A stretch of 64,000 nucleotides of DNA, from positions 1-64,000 of the forward strand of contig DAIDDL010000014.1 in NCBI GenBank assembly GCA_027309085.1, written 5' to 3'. Source of the DNA: Sulfobacillus sp. (GTDB taxonomy: Bacteria; Bacillota; Sulfobacillia; Sulfobacillales; Sulfobacillaceae). This document shows, piece by piece, positions 55,737 through 63,987 of this stretch. The number at the start of each line of letters is the position of its first letter. Positions within the stretch are counted from its first letter, which is position 1. A program made the translations under genes and the position numbers. Under the pieces are notes generated by a model that was not told the origin of the DNA, searched no databases, and was given only the letters and a program-made list of their open reading frames with translations.

Positions 55737-58583
55737 GTGATCCGTATGCGCTATCCGCATCTCCGTGTCGAAAATTCTACCAGTGACTATCACGTGCGCA
55801 CGCGCTGGATGGCGTGGACCGACCGTGATCTCACACGGATCGCCGGTGTCGCCTTATTCGGACCCATGGCCACCGTCCAAGGGGTCACGGCCACTGTGCT
55901 CAATCATCCCCCGCGTGCCGTCTCCTGGGAATGGGACCCTGATGATCCCCCGCTCACAGCGGCCTTCACCGCCCCGTCTTGGCCTCCTCTTTCGCAAACC
56001 ATGCGCCGGGATGACACGCTCGGTCCCTTTAAAATTGTGTCCACGGCCTTCCCGATGAAAACCCGGGCCCAATGGAGTCAACAATTCCTCGTGCCCGAGT
56101 CCGTCTTTCCGACCCCCGGAACCGACCGGGGCGACACTTTTCTCCAGTTTCACTGGGGACCTGCCGATCAGTGGCCAGAGACCGCATGGACGGTCCTCCA
56201 ATCGCTCGGAGTGCCCTTAGCCCCCTCTTGGCACACGGAGTTCTTTCAGGCACTCACCCAGGCCCACGCCACCTCCTCCGACCCCGCGAGTCTGCCCACC
56301 ATTGAACCGCTTCCCTTTTGGGCCGCCCACGACACGTTCGCCCCGATGCCGCTCCACTTCACGCATCTCGACCGCTTAGGCGACTGGGTCTCCACCCTTG
56401 TGCGCCGGTCAATCCTCGTGATTCCGCCCGGCACGGGTCCCAATCCTGCGGTGCCGCTGTCCCCGGAGACCACGCACCCCGACACCTATCTGCAAGCGTG
56501 GGCCCCCGCGTTAGGCCGCCAGCTGGATACCATGGTGGTGCCCCGTCACCCAGCCGGATCACCGCGGCCGGCCGCGTATGACATCTTAGCCCGGTCTCCC
56601 TATCCTGCCCAAGCCGATGTCATCCAAGCGGCGGCGCTGACTTTGCGCGACACGGGATCGGCCGTCATCGTGGGCGAGCAGGGCACCGGCAAAACGCTGA
56701 TGATGGCGACCGTGCCCTGGGATCTCTGGCACCGTCAGCACCAGCGTGCGGGCTACCGCGTCTTGGTCATCGCGCCGGATCATCTCGTCCCCAAATGGAT
56801 CCGCGAAATCCGCGAGACGATTCCGGGAGCTACCGCCACCAAAATTGACGACTGGCGCACGGTCTTGCACCAACGGGCCGCCTGGTCTCGCCCCGCGACT
56901 CATCCCGAGTACTGGGTACTGGGCCGAGACCGCGCCAAACTGAGTTACCGCACCCACTTTGCCGCACAGTGGTCCGTCCAGCGCGGGGGATGGGTTTGCC
57001 CCGACTGCGGTCATCTCTTGGAACATCCTGAAACCCATCACGCCTGGGCCGAAACGATCAAGAAATCCCGATCCACACGCGCATGCCCGTTCTGTCACAC
57101 GCCCTTGTGGGCCGCAGATAAGACGCTGCGCCGCATGGGGCCCATGCAGCTGTTGCGCCGCTACGCCACCCGCCGCTTTGATACGGTGATCGTCGATGAG
57201 GTGCATGAGCTCAAAGGCGCGACCGAACAAGGCCAAGTCCTCGCGTGGGCCTCCCGTGTCGGCCGCACACTACTCGCCGGCACCGGCACGCTCGCCTCGG
57301 GCTATGCCGATGATTTACACTTGCTCCAATGGCGTCTGCATCCCGCTTCCATGGTGACGGAAGGCCTCGATCACAACCGGCCGCAATGGACGCTCCAGCG
57401 CTATGGCCGCGTGCGCACGGTGACCCGCGAACCTTCTGCCGACACGGAATCCGATAAGCAGTACGGACGCCACGCGGCTCCCGTGACGACCACGAAACGA
57501 TTGCCAGGCATTAGCCCGCTGTGGTATGCCACAAAGCTTGTCGATCGCGCGGTATTTCTCACGCTGGATGATTTGGGAGCCGACGCGCTGCCAGCCTACA
57601 CCGAAACGGTCCGCTGGGTTCCCATGGATGACGATCAAGCCCGCTGGATAACCCTGGCCATCGGCATCTTGCGCGACGCGGCCACCCAAGCCTTACAACG
57701 CGGGTCGCGGCGACTCTTAGGAGCCCTCGTGTCCACGGCCCTGACGTTGCCCGATGAACCCTGGCAATCCTTAATCTTAGACCATCACGAACATCTGTCG
57801 TACCAGCCGTCCTTAACCCCAGACCGCGTGTATCCCAAAGAGCAAGCGGTGCTCGATGATGTTTTGGCCGAAATTCAGGCAGGCCGAAAGGTCTGGGTCT
57901 ATACGCCGTACACCAAAACGCATCCGCAAGCCGACCGCTTAGCGCAACTCTTCCGCGATCACGGCTTGCGGACCGCCGTGCTGACAGACGCCGTCGCGCG
58001 CGACACCCGGGAAACCTGGGTGGCCCAGCAGGTTCGTCAAGGCGTGCAGGTGGTCATTTCCCACCCCCAATTGGTCGAAACGGGACTAGACTTGCTGGAC
58101 TTTCCCAGCATCTTCTGGTTTGCCACCGGCTACAATCTCTTCCGCTTGCGCCAAGCCTCCCGCCGCGCCTGGCGCTTAGGCCAGCGCCAACCGTGTATGG
58201 TGCGCTTCTACGCCTATCAAGACACAATGCAGGAACAAGCCTTGATGCTGATGGCGCAAAAGCTCGATGTCGCCAAGGCCTTGGAAGGCCAGCTTTCCCT
58301 CGAAGGTCTGCAAACGGTGAGCAATGACACGGGTTCGCTCGATCTGGCCCGGGTGCTGGTGCAAGGCTTAGAGACGACGATCGATGTCTCAGCAGTCTGG
58401 AAAACAGCGGCAGCGGCCGCTCTGCCGATTCCTGCACCGCCCTGTAAGGAACCTGATTTCCCCTCCTCTCCGCCGTCTCCCGCTTCCGACCCCGTGGTGG
58501 TGCCGTGGGCGGCCTTAACCCGCCGTAAACGTCGGGTCCGGCCCGCTGCTGATGATCCGAATCAAATCAGTTTTGGGTTTTAA
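55737..58583 (+). CDS. SNF2-type superfamily 2 helicase with zinc insertion
   Basis: 948 aa. ~300 N-terminal residues are unassigned; then Walker A VIVGEQGTGKTLMM near 312, DEVH-type motif II FDTVIVDEVHELKG near 482, motif III-like LLAGTGTLASGYADD, and motif VI RQASRRAWRLGQRQPCMVRF near 802. Between I and II lie CPDCGHLLEH and CPFCHTPL, a zinc finger insertion. SNF2-type enzymes move along DNA and remodel bound proteins. The C-terminal ~110 residues are linker-like, ending with a basic box RRKRRVRP. GTG 55737 (AAAGGA upstream) is chosen; ATG 55746 possible. It follows the DUF6094 methyltransferase. Confidence 0.88.
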   Translation: MIRMRYPHLRVENSTSDYHVRTRWMAWTDRDLTRIAGVALFGPMATVQGVTATVLNHPPRAVSWEWDPDDPPLTAAFTAPSWPPLSQTMRRDDTLGPFKIVSTAFPMKTRAQWSQQFLVPESVFPTPGTDRGDTFLQFHWGPADQWPETAWTVLQSLGVPLAPSWHTEFFQALTQAHATSSDPASLPTIEPLPFWAAHDTFAPMPLHFTHLDRLGDWVSTLVRRSILVIPPGTGPNPAVPLSPETTHPDTYLQAWAPALGRQLDTMVVPRHPAGSPRPAAYDILARSPYPAQADVIQAAALTLRDTGSAVIVGEQGTGKTLMMATVPWDLWHRQHQRAGYRVLVIAPDHLVPKWIREIRETIPGATATKIDDWRTVLHQRAAWSRPATHPEYWVLGRDRAKLSYRTHFAAQWSVQRGGWVCPDCGHLLEHPETHHAWAETIKKSRSTRACPFCHTPLWAADKTLRRMGPMQLLRRYATRRFDTVIVDEVHELKGATEQGQVLAWASRVGRTLLAGTGTLASGYADDLHLLQWRLHPASMVTEGLDHNRPQWTLQRYGRVRTVTREPSADTESDKQYGRHAAPVTTTKRLPGISPLWYATKLVDRAVFLTLDDLGADALPAYTETVRWVPMDDDQARWITLAIGILRDAATQALQRGSRRLLGALVSTALTLPDEPWQSLILDHHEHLSYQPSLTPDRVYPKEQAVLDDVLAEIQAGRKVWVYTPYTKTHPQADRLAQLFRDHGLRTAVLTDAVARDTRETWVAQQVRQGVQVVISHPQLVETGLDLLDFPSIFWFATGYNLFRLRQASRRAWRLGQRQPCMVRFYAYQDTMQEQALMLMAQKLDVAKALEGQLSLEGLQTVSNDTGSLDLARVLVQGLETTIDVSAVWKTAAAAALPIPAPPCKEPDFPSSPPSPASDPVVVPWAALTRRKRRVRPAADDPNQISFGF

Positions 58584-58604
58584 CCGAAAGGAAGGATGGA
58601 TCCG

Positions 58605-58742
58605 ATGACGTATTGTCCCTTATGCGCGTCGCTGCTCCTGCTTATACGCGATCCGGCCACGAGCGACCTGTGGCAAGGGTGCCCGGATTGCGGCTGGATG
58701 ACGCCCGATGACCTCTCCATCCCGGAACGTTCGGCCTCCTAA
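58605..58742 (+). CDS. Small zinc-ribbon protein (45 aa)
   Basis: AAAGGAAGG lies before ATG 58605. CPLC and CPDC form a zinc ribbon. It follows the helicase by 21 bases and ends in a strong hairpin, so it is the last gene of that operon. Confidence 0.55.
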   Translation: MTYCPLCASLLLLIRDPATSDLWQGCPDCGWMTPDDLSIPERSAS

Positions 58743-58780
58743 GCCTTTTGGGGGAGCGTGAATGCTCCCCCAAAAGGCTT
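58741..58780 (+). terminator. 17-bp perfect hairpin
   Basis: AAGCCTTTTGGGGGAGC, loop GTGAAT, and complement. Begins in the stop codon of the zinc-ribbon gene. Very stable; no T-run. Confidence 0.75.
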
Positions 58781-58957
58781 AGGCCTATTATACGGTTTTT
58801 GCGCTATAGACTCCTGACTCTGCGCTCAAACCCTGATGCCGCTACTTCGCACCCCAGCCTTTCCAGCACAATGGGCCTGCGAAGTTCCTCTTAGCACGGC
58901 CTTGCGCCGTGCTGGTGTTTCACCCGTTCCCATGTCTTATCCCAGGAGACACACCTC

Positions 58958-59434
58958 ATGCCTACGCCCTTTGTCCTTCCCACCATCCCCCGCTGGCGGC
59001 TCTTGCTGACCGCTGATGGCGTCATCGGACTCCATCCTGACGGCCAAAAAGCCTTTGACACCAATGATTTGGGCACAGTGCTCGACGCACTGGATCCTGC
59101 CGACCTTTGCGCAGAATCCGTCGCCCTCTGCACGGCGGCCTTGTTAGGCGTGTCGCCGTCTTCACGCACTCCCGTCGCCGTCATCGCCCCACCGGACACC
59201 CAGGCGTCCCTCACCACGCTTGCGACGCTGCACGGCTTTGTCCCGTCAGAAGAGCTTATCGAACCTCTCATCGCTGCCTATGTGCTGGCGGTCTGGCCCA
59301 CCGTGACGATGACCGCCGCACTCGCCGCGTTATCGCCGAGGCTTCCGTTCATTATGGTGCATCCCGCATCCTTGCCCGATGCTGTCCCTTCCATGCATCT
59401 CCATCCTCGCACGTTCTCCCTTGACCCGTCCTAA
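58958..59434 (+). CDS. Hypothetical 158-aa protein
   Basis: CAGGAG lies before ATG 58958. Contains TADGVIGLHPDGQKAFDTND and hydrophobic, helical stretches (AAYVLAVWPTVTMTAALAAL). Possible nucleotide or phosphate binding, not assigned. An ACCCGTCC/GGACGGGT hairpin overlaps its stop. Confidence 0.6.
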   Translation: MPTPFVLPTIPRWRLLLTADGVIGLHPDGQKAFDTNDLGTVLDALDPADLCAESVALCTAALLGVSPSSRTPVAVIAPPDTQASLTTLATLHGFVPSEELIEPLIAAYVLAVWPTVTMTAALAALSPRLPFIMVHPASLPDAVPSMHLHPRTFSLDPS

Positions 59435-59571
59435 CGGACGGGTAATGCGTGAACCGTTAATACGCCCCAGACTAGACGTCAGACATGTTCCTCCCATAGG
59501 GAAACATGTCGCATTAGCCCGTCCTCACGGACCGTGTCATTGCGATTTCACACGAAAGGATGAGATCCCCT

Positions 59572-60000
59572 ATGTCGCTGTTGCCATTCACCACGCAAGC
59601 CTTTGCGCACTATGTCCAGACTCACACTGATCATCCTGACTGGTCGTTAATCGCTCCCAAATTCTACGTCAATCCCACTAACCCGTGGGGCAAAGCCGAC
59701 CGGATCGACACGCTCATGGGCACCTGGTATGCCCCGCGCCATTTCATCGGACAATTTCTCATGGTCTATCCGGCTAACACTGACCCCTATGGCGATCCCT
59801 ACTACACCTATCTCACCAACATGGCTTCCGAAGGCTGGAACAACTTTCTGGATCATGCCGAATGCCGCCGCCTTACGGAACTCCACCAGATGGGCTTTCG
59901 ACGCATTGCCGCTGACCACTTGCCCCCAGGCGTCCTCAATGGATTTTGTGGATACTGGCACAATTTTCTCCACGATGTCCGGCACTCTCTCAGCGCATAA
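59572..60000 (+). CDS. Hypothetical 142-aa protein
   Basis: GAAAGGATG lies before ATG 59572. Aromatic-rich (Tyr, Trp, His) with no known motif. A GACATGTT/AACATGTC inverted repeat lies upstream (about 59480-59510) and could be an operator or attenuator. Confidence 0.6.
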   Translation: MSLLPFTTQAFAHYVQTHTDHPDWSLIAPKFYVNPTNPWGKADRIDTLMGTWYAPRHFIGQFLMVYPANTDPYGDPYYTYLTNMASEGWNNFLDHAECRRLTELHQMGFRRIAADHLPPGVLNGFCGYWHNFLHDVRHSLSA

Positions 60001-60003
60001 GCT

Positions 60004-60025
60004 AGCCCGGCCTTATGGCCGGGCT
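60004..60025. terminator. GC-rich hairpin
   Basis: AGCCCGGCC-TTAT-GGCCGGGCT, 9 bp perfect, after the 142-aa gene. Confidence 0.6.
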
Positions 60026-60054
60026 TCCTGACCTCTCGTCAGAAAGGAGCTCCA

Positions 60055-60219
60055 ATGTCTACACCGTCTCCCAAACCCTCTCGCGGCCGGATCTCGTATT
60101 TACCGCACGCGACCATTCGCCTCGGACCCCATCACTGGTATATTCGCTCCCGGTGGCTATGGGCCGTCATTGCCGCCGGGCGCACTCTCTCCCACCATCT
60201 TTTCCACAAAGGAGCGTGA
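60055..60219 (+). CDS. Small basic protein (54 aa)
   Basis: GAAAGGAGC lies before ATG 60055. Basic and aromatic (RLGPHHWYIRSRWLWAVIAA). Its last codons form the ribosome site of the nuclease gene, 4 bases downstream, so the two are coupled. Confidence 0.45.
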   Translation: MSTPSPKPSRGRISYLPHATIRLGPHHWYIRSRWLWAVIAAGRTLSHHLFHKGA

Positions 60220-60223
60220 TCAT

Positions 60224-61318
60224 ATGACACCGTCCGTTCTCCCACAGGAGACATTCACCACCCAGACCTTGCACGAAACGGCGTTAGCCGACGCTCGGGC
60301 CGCCAATCCTTTCGACCCGCGCGAGATCCGCCTCTCGGCCGCCGGCGGCTGTCCCCGCCAGCAAACGTTGCGGATCTTAGGCGCTCCCCAGGCCCCGGAA
60401 TCCGTCACGCAGCTGAGCATCTTTCACGCCGGCCACTACTGGGAAGATTATCTGGCCAGTCTCTGGGAAGCCCGGTATCCCGGTCAGGTCAATCGCCAAG
60501 TCACCGTCGAAACCCAATATGGCACCGGTCATATCGATCTCTGGGTGGAACCGATTCATCACCTCGTCGAATGCAAAACCACCAAAGTCGCCCGACGTGC
60601 GCAGTTGCCGCTCGACGAACACCTGGATCAGGTCAACCTCTATCTCCACTTTTGGGGCAACGCCCACGGCGCCACCGGCGAAATCGCCTATCTCCTCAAA
60701 GAAACCGGCGAAATTCTCACCTTTCCAGTCGTCTACGATCCCCACCGGATTCCCCGCCTCTTAGAGCGGTTGGATCAGATTCTGATTGCGGTGCAAATCG
60801 ACCAACAGCCGCTGCCGATTCCCGAAGACGCTGCGCCCTTCCAATTCCCCTGCGGCTGGATGGACGCCTATGGCCAATTTACCAAATGTCCCTTTTGGGC
60901 CCATTGCTGGGGCGAACCCACGATTCCTGATGACGCCGATGAGACGCTCATTGTGGACGCTCCTGAGACGTGGATCGACTCATTACAAACGTATGCCACC
61001 GCGGTCACCGCCATCAAAGACACCAAACAGGCCTTAAAGCCGTACGAGCAAATCAAAAAAGACACCGAAGCCGCCTTAAAAGACTGGTTTGATGCCTATC
61101 CCATCGCCGGCTTGCGGATTCCTGACGGCACGTTGCGCCGGACCATCAGCAAAGCATCCGATTCCTGGGATGTCCCCCAAGCGTTAGCCGATGGCGCGAT
61201 TACGCCTGAGCAAATCGCCCCCTACACCACTCACCAACCCGGCCGCGTCACATGGCGGTGGGAAACGCCCAAACCGCCCAAAACTTCTCACAAAAAATCT
61301 CCCACCCCGCAGGACTAA
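60224..61318 (+). CDS. Cas4/RecB-like PD-(D/E)XK nuclease
   Basis: The nuclease core reads GTGHIDLWVEPIHHLVECKTTK (in parts: HIDLW, then LVECKTTK; D...ExK). An N-terminal Cys (SAAGGCPRQQTLRI) and CPFWAHCWG further down could bind an Fe-S cluster as in Cas4/AddB-type nucleases. Residues 290-330 are a charged coiled coil (KALKPYEQIKKDTE). Cas4-like enzymes resect dsDNA ends to ssDNA. The ERF annealing gene lies two genes downstream, so the pair may act like phage Red-type recombination. AAAGGAG precedes ATG 60224. Confidence 0.8.
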   Translation: MTPSVLPQETFTTQTLHETALADARAANPFDPREIRLSAAGGCPRQQTLRILGAPQAPESVTQLSIFHAGHYWEDYLASLWEARYPGQVNRQVTVETQYGTGHIDLWVEPIHHLVECKTTKVARRAQLPLDEHLDQVNLYLHFWGNAHGATGEIAYLLKETGEILTFPVVYDPHRIPRLLERLDQILIAVQIDQQPLPIPEDAAPFQFPCGWMDAYGQFTKCPFWAHCWGEPTIPDDADETLIVDAPETWIDSLQTYATAVTAIKDTKQALKPYEQIKKDTEAALKDWFDAYPIAGLRIPDGTLRRTISKASDSWDVPQALADGAITPEQIAPYTTHQPGRVTWRWETPKPPKTSHKKSPTPQD

Positions 61319-61333
61319 AGGAGACGACTGCTC

Positions 61334-61606
61334 ATGGCGTATCTCAGCACCATCACGATTGATCCCACCACACAGTCCGTGACCTTCCGCGATCATGGCT
61401 TGGTCGTGACGGTCACTCATCATGCCTTACAACGCGCCGCCTTGCAATTCGGCCATAGCGTCACCCCCTTCGACATTTCCGTCGATACCATTCGTGATCC
61501 GGCCCGGCGCGTTACCCAAGAAGCCATTCATGCAGCGTGGGTGGCCAAGGCCGCCCAAGTCCTAGTCCCGTGGACATCCGCTGCTTCTCGTGCCGCCACG
61601 CCGTAA
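61334..61606 (+). CDS. Hypothetical 90-aa protein
   Basis: AAAGGAG lies before ATG 61334, 15 bases after the nuclease stop. Beta-rich start (TITIDPTTQSVTFRDHGLVV) then helices. Placed between nuclease and ERF, so possibly a recombination accessory. Confidence 0.55.
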   Translation: MAYLSTITIDPTTQSVTFRDHGLVVTVTHHALQRAALQFGHSVTPFDISVDTIRDPARRVTQEAIHAAWVAKAAQVLVPWTSAASRAATP

Positions 61607-61611
61607 CTGTT

Positions 61612-61633
61612 AGCAGGCCGGAAACGGCCTGCT
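61612..61633. terminator. GC-rich hairpin
   Basis: AGCAGGCCG-GAAA-CGGCCTGCT followed by a CT-rich tract. Confidence 0.65.
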
Positions 61634-61679
61634 CTTCTCTCTCTTGTCCTATCCATCATTCAAAGGAGGGGTTAACCCC

Positions 61680-62561
61680 ATGACCACACTGCCAATGATC
61701 CACACATCCACCGATATCCAGGAATCCCTTCCCGCTCAAACCCACCTGTATGCCAAGCTCGCCCGCGTCTTCGGCAAAATTCACCGCGTGCCCAAACGCG
61801 GCCGCAACGATTTCCACAAGTATGACTATGCCACGGCCGCGGATGTCTTAGATGCGGTCCGTATTCCCTTAGCCGAAGAAAACATTTTTATCTTTCCTAA
61901 GACGGAGGATGTCACCCAAGTCGAGTGGATCACGCCCAAAGACAAACCGACTCAATGGAAAACGACCGTGACGCTCTCGTTTACCTTCTGCGATGGCGAC
62001 ACGGGCGCGACCCTGCAAACGATCTTCAAAGGCGAAGGCATTGACGCCCTCGACAAGGGGTTGCCCAAAGCGCTGACGGCCGCCACCAAATACTTTCTCC
62101 AAACGACCTTTCTCGTCTCCACGGGCGATGATCCGGAATCCGATGTCAAACTCGATATGATCGCCGAAGGCTTTCCGAAGCCGCCGCAAAATCCGCAGAC
62201 CACTTATGGCAAGTCCGCGTCAAAGGTCTCGGCGGCTGCCAAAAGCAGTCCGCCCAAAAACGCCCAAGCGACCCCGAAACCCTCTGCTGCTCCGGCCACG
62301 CCTCCGGCACCGGTTGCCCCTCCAGCAGAATCCGTACCCCTACAAGCCGCGTCCAAGGAAGATCTCTCGCGTGATCAGCTCGGCCTGTTAGCGGCATTGA
62401 TGAGCAAACAACACATGACGCCAGAAACCTTAATGGCCGGCATTGCCACACAGTTCGGCTGGACCCTGGACAATCCTCGACATTTAACGGTCGAACAATA
62501 CACCCAAGTAATCCAATGGCTGCAAACCCCACCGGATGCTCCGACAGCCGCTGCATCCTAA
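61680..62561 (+). CDS. ERF-family ssDNA annealing protein
   Basis: The core has THLYAKLARVFGKIHRVPKR, FHKYDYATAADVLDAVRIPL, FKGEGIDALDKGLPKALTAA and TKYFLQTTFLVSTGDD, the ERF recombinase pattern (G-D-K...AxTYA...T). ERF proteins anneal single strands coated by SSB. A Pro/Ala/Lys linker follows residue ~185, then a small helical end domain. AAAGGAGG precedes ATG 61680. The Cas4-like nuclease upstream and two SSBs elsewhere make a full recombination set. Confidence 0.9.
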   Translation: MTTLPMIHTSTDIQESLPAQTHLYAKLARVFGKIHRVPKRGRNDFHKYDYATAADVLDAVRIPLAEENIFIFPKTEDVTQVEWITPKDKPTQWKTTVTLSFTFCDGDTGATLQTIFKGEGIDALDKGLPKALTAATKYFLQTTFLVSTGDDPESDVKLDMIAEGFPKPPQNPQTTYGKSASKVSAAAKSSPPKNAQATPKPSAAPATPPAPVAPPAESVPLQAASKEDLSRDQLGLLAALMSKQHMTPETLMAGIATQFGWTLDNPRHLTVEQYTQVIQWLQTPPDAPTAAAS

Positions 62562-62588
62562 CTCTCTATCGGCATTCACCCCATTCTC

Positions 62589-62612
62589 GGGGGCTGCCAT
62601 GAGGCAGCCCCC
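62589..62612. terminator. GC-rich hairpin
   Basis: GGGGGCTGCC-ATGA-GGCAGCCCCC, 10 bp perfect, between ERF and the next gene. Confidence 0.6.
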
Positions 62613-62632
62613 TCACAAGGAGATGTTCTTCC

Positions 62633-62938
62633 ATGATGCATCACACTAAGCCTTCCCAAGCTTCTGCCAAAGATTCTACTCTGCTGACCACGCACCACAT
62701 CGCCCCAGCCCCATTCGACGCCCGCTGCTGGTGCGGCAAAGCCGCGACCATCACGCGCACCACACCTGAAGTCACGTCCCACTACTGTGCGCGCCACTGG
62801 ATGCTCTGGCTCCAGTATGTCACCCGTGATCTCGAAAAGCCGACGACCGCCTCCACAATATCTTTAGCCTTCGCAATTCCGGCGCTCCAGCGAGGTGAGT
62901 CCCATGCGTTATCCGCCATGGCTTCCGCGTTGGCGTAA
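62633..62938 (+). CDS. Hypothetical 101-aa protein with CWC motif
   Basis: AAGGAG lies before ATG 62633. CWCGKAATITR and a distant CARHW may form a zinc site. It overlaps the HNH-type gene by 35 bases. Confidence 0.55.
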   Translation: MMHHTKPSQASAKDSTLLTTHHIAPAPFDARCWCGKAATITRTTPEVTSHYCARHWMLWLQYVTRDLEKPTTASTISLAFAIPALQRGESHALSAMASALA

Positions 62939-63401
62939 CGATCTCGCGCACTGTAATGACTTTTTGCATCGCCAGTGCGATGCAGGGTCTGCCCCGTGGC
63001 TGGCTATTGTCCGCCAGCCCTATCCCCGGCATATGCGCACGGTCCCCACGGTCCTCAAACACTATCTTCTGCACGATTTGCAAGGCCACCAGTGCATTTG
63101 GTGTGGCCGCACCGTCGCCACCCCCCACGCCACCATTGAGCACGTCATTCCCTTTGATAGTGCGTTGTGGCCGCAAATGACGCCGCTCGAACAACTCCTG
63201 AGTCTGCGCGTCAGCCACGATACCTGCAATCATCGCTACGCGACTTTACGCCGCAACCTGCCACGCTGGGCCCTTGCCCAAGACCTATGGCGCTGGCGCG
63301 CGATTCAGCAGGTCTTATCCCACGATTCCTATTGGGCCTGCTGGATTCCCCATGACTCGATCCAGAAAGAGGGGCTCTCCCATGTTTGTGCTCTATCTTG
63401 A
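62904..63401 (+). CDS. HNH endonuclease-like protein (165 aa)
   Basis: CIWCGRTV, TIEHVIPFDSALWPQ and LRVSHDTCNHRYATLRRN fit the Cys-type HNH fold (CxxC, H..P, CN). HNH enzymes cut DNA; small ones occur in phages for packaging or defence. GCGAGGTGAG lies before ATG 62904. The end overlaps the next gene. Confidence 0.8.
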   Translation: MRYPPWLPRWRNDLAHCNDFLHRQCDAGSAPWLAIVRQPYPRHMRTVPTVLKHYLLHDLQGHQCIWCGRTVATPHATIEHVIPFDSALWPQMTPLEQLLSLRVSHDTCNHRYATLRRNLPRWALAQDLWRWRAIQQVLSHDSYWACWIPHDSIQKEGLSHVCALS

Positions 63402-63804
63402 GGCCGCTACATTGCCACCCGCAGTCAAAACCACCGTACTATCCTTGCTCGCACACGACACCATCGATCCCCAAAAGACAGGGTGGGACGGCACCCTCAG
63501 AATTTTCGTCCCCGACGAGACCGTACCGCGGTTAGCGCAATCCGGTGACCCCACCATCCGTCAAGCGATTGCCCAGAGCCCCCGTCTCCATACCGCGTTA
63601 GCACAAATCTTAGCCAGGGATGTCGCTGAGGGCATACTGTTGCGGCTGGCGATCAATCCTCGCACTCCACAAACCGTACTCCGACAGCTTCTGGACAATC
63701 CCCATCTCTCACCCAACATCCTCGCGGTGATCCGTGAGCACCCGCATTGTTCTCAGGCATTAGACGCCAACATCCGTCAACGCTTAGAGGCTATACCGTC
63801 CTAA
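63382..63804 (+). CDS. Leucine-rich-variant-like repeat protein (140 aa)
   Basis: Three or four ~24-residue repeats are visible: QSGDPTIRQAIAQSPRLHTA, ILLRLAINPRTPQTVLRQLL and DNPHLSPNILAVIREHPHCS. These resemble LRV/HEAT-type repeats with N-P-x-T/L cores, which make solenoids for protein binding. Start ATG 63382 overlaps the HNH gene, with GAGGGG upstream. Confidence 0.65.
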   Translation: MFVLYLEAATLPPAVKTTVLSLLAHDTIDPQKTGWDGTLRIFVPDETVPRLAQSGDPTIRQAIAQSPRLHTALAQILARDVAEGILLRLAINPRTPQTVLRQLLDNPHLSPNILAVIREHPHCSQALDANIRQRLEAIPS

Positions 63805-63825
63805 GCTTGATTTGCTAGGTGCTCC

Positions 63826-63987
63826 ATGCCGTATTTCACGGATGGCCCCACGTTTGGTCGCCAGCTCCAACAACTCTGGAGGCAGAACGCTTGTATGCAA
63901 GAAGAGTGAGCTGCTGCGCTGACCCAACGGTCAGGCGCCACACGGGTCCATATGCGGCCCAATCACGAAAGACGCCTCACGCGCTGA
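63826..63987 (+). pseudogene. HTH-like small gene interrupted by TGA
   Basis: ATG 63826 (TAGGTG upstream) reads PYFTDGPTFGRQLQQLWRQN and ACMQEE, then TGA 63907, then AAALTQRSGATRVHMRPN to a stop at 63985. The joined sequence resembles an XRE-type helix-turn-helix (..QEEwAAAL....) in which Trp often stands at the stop position. One nonsense change, or UGA read as Trp, would explain it. The window ends shortly after. Confidence 0.4.
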
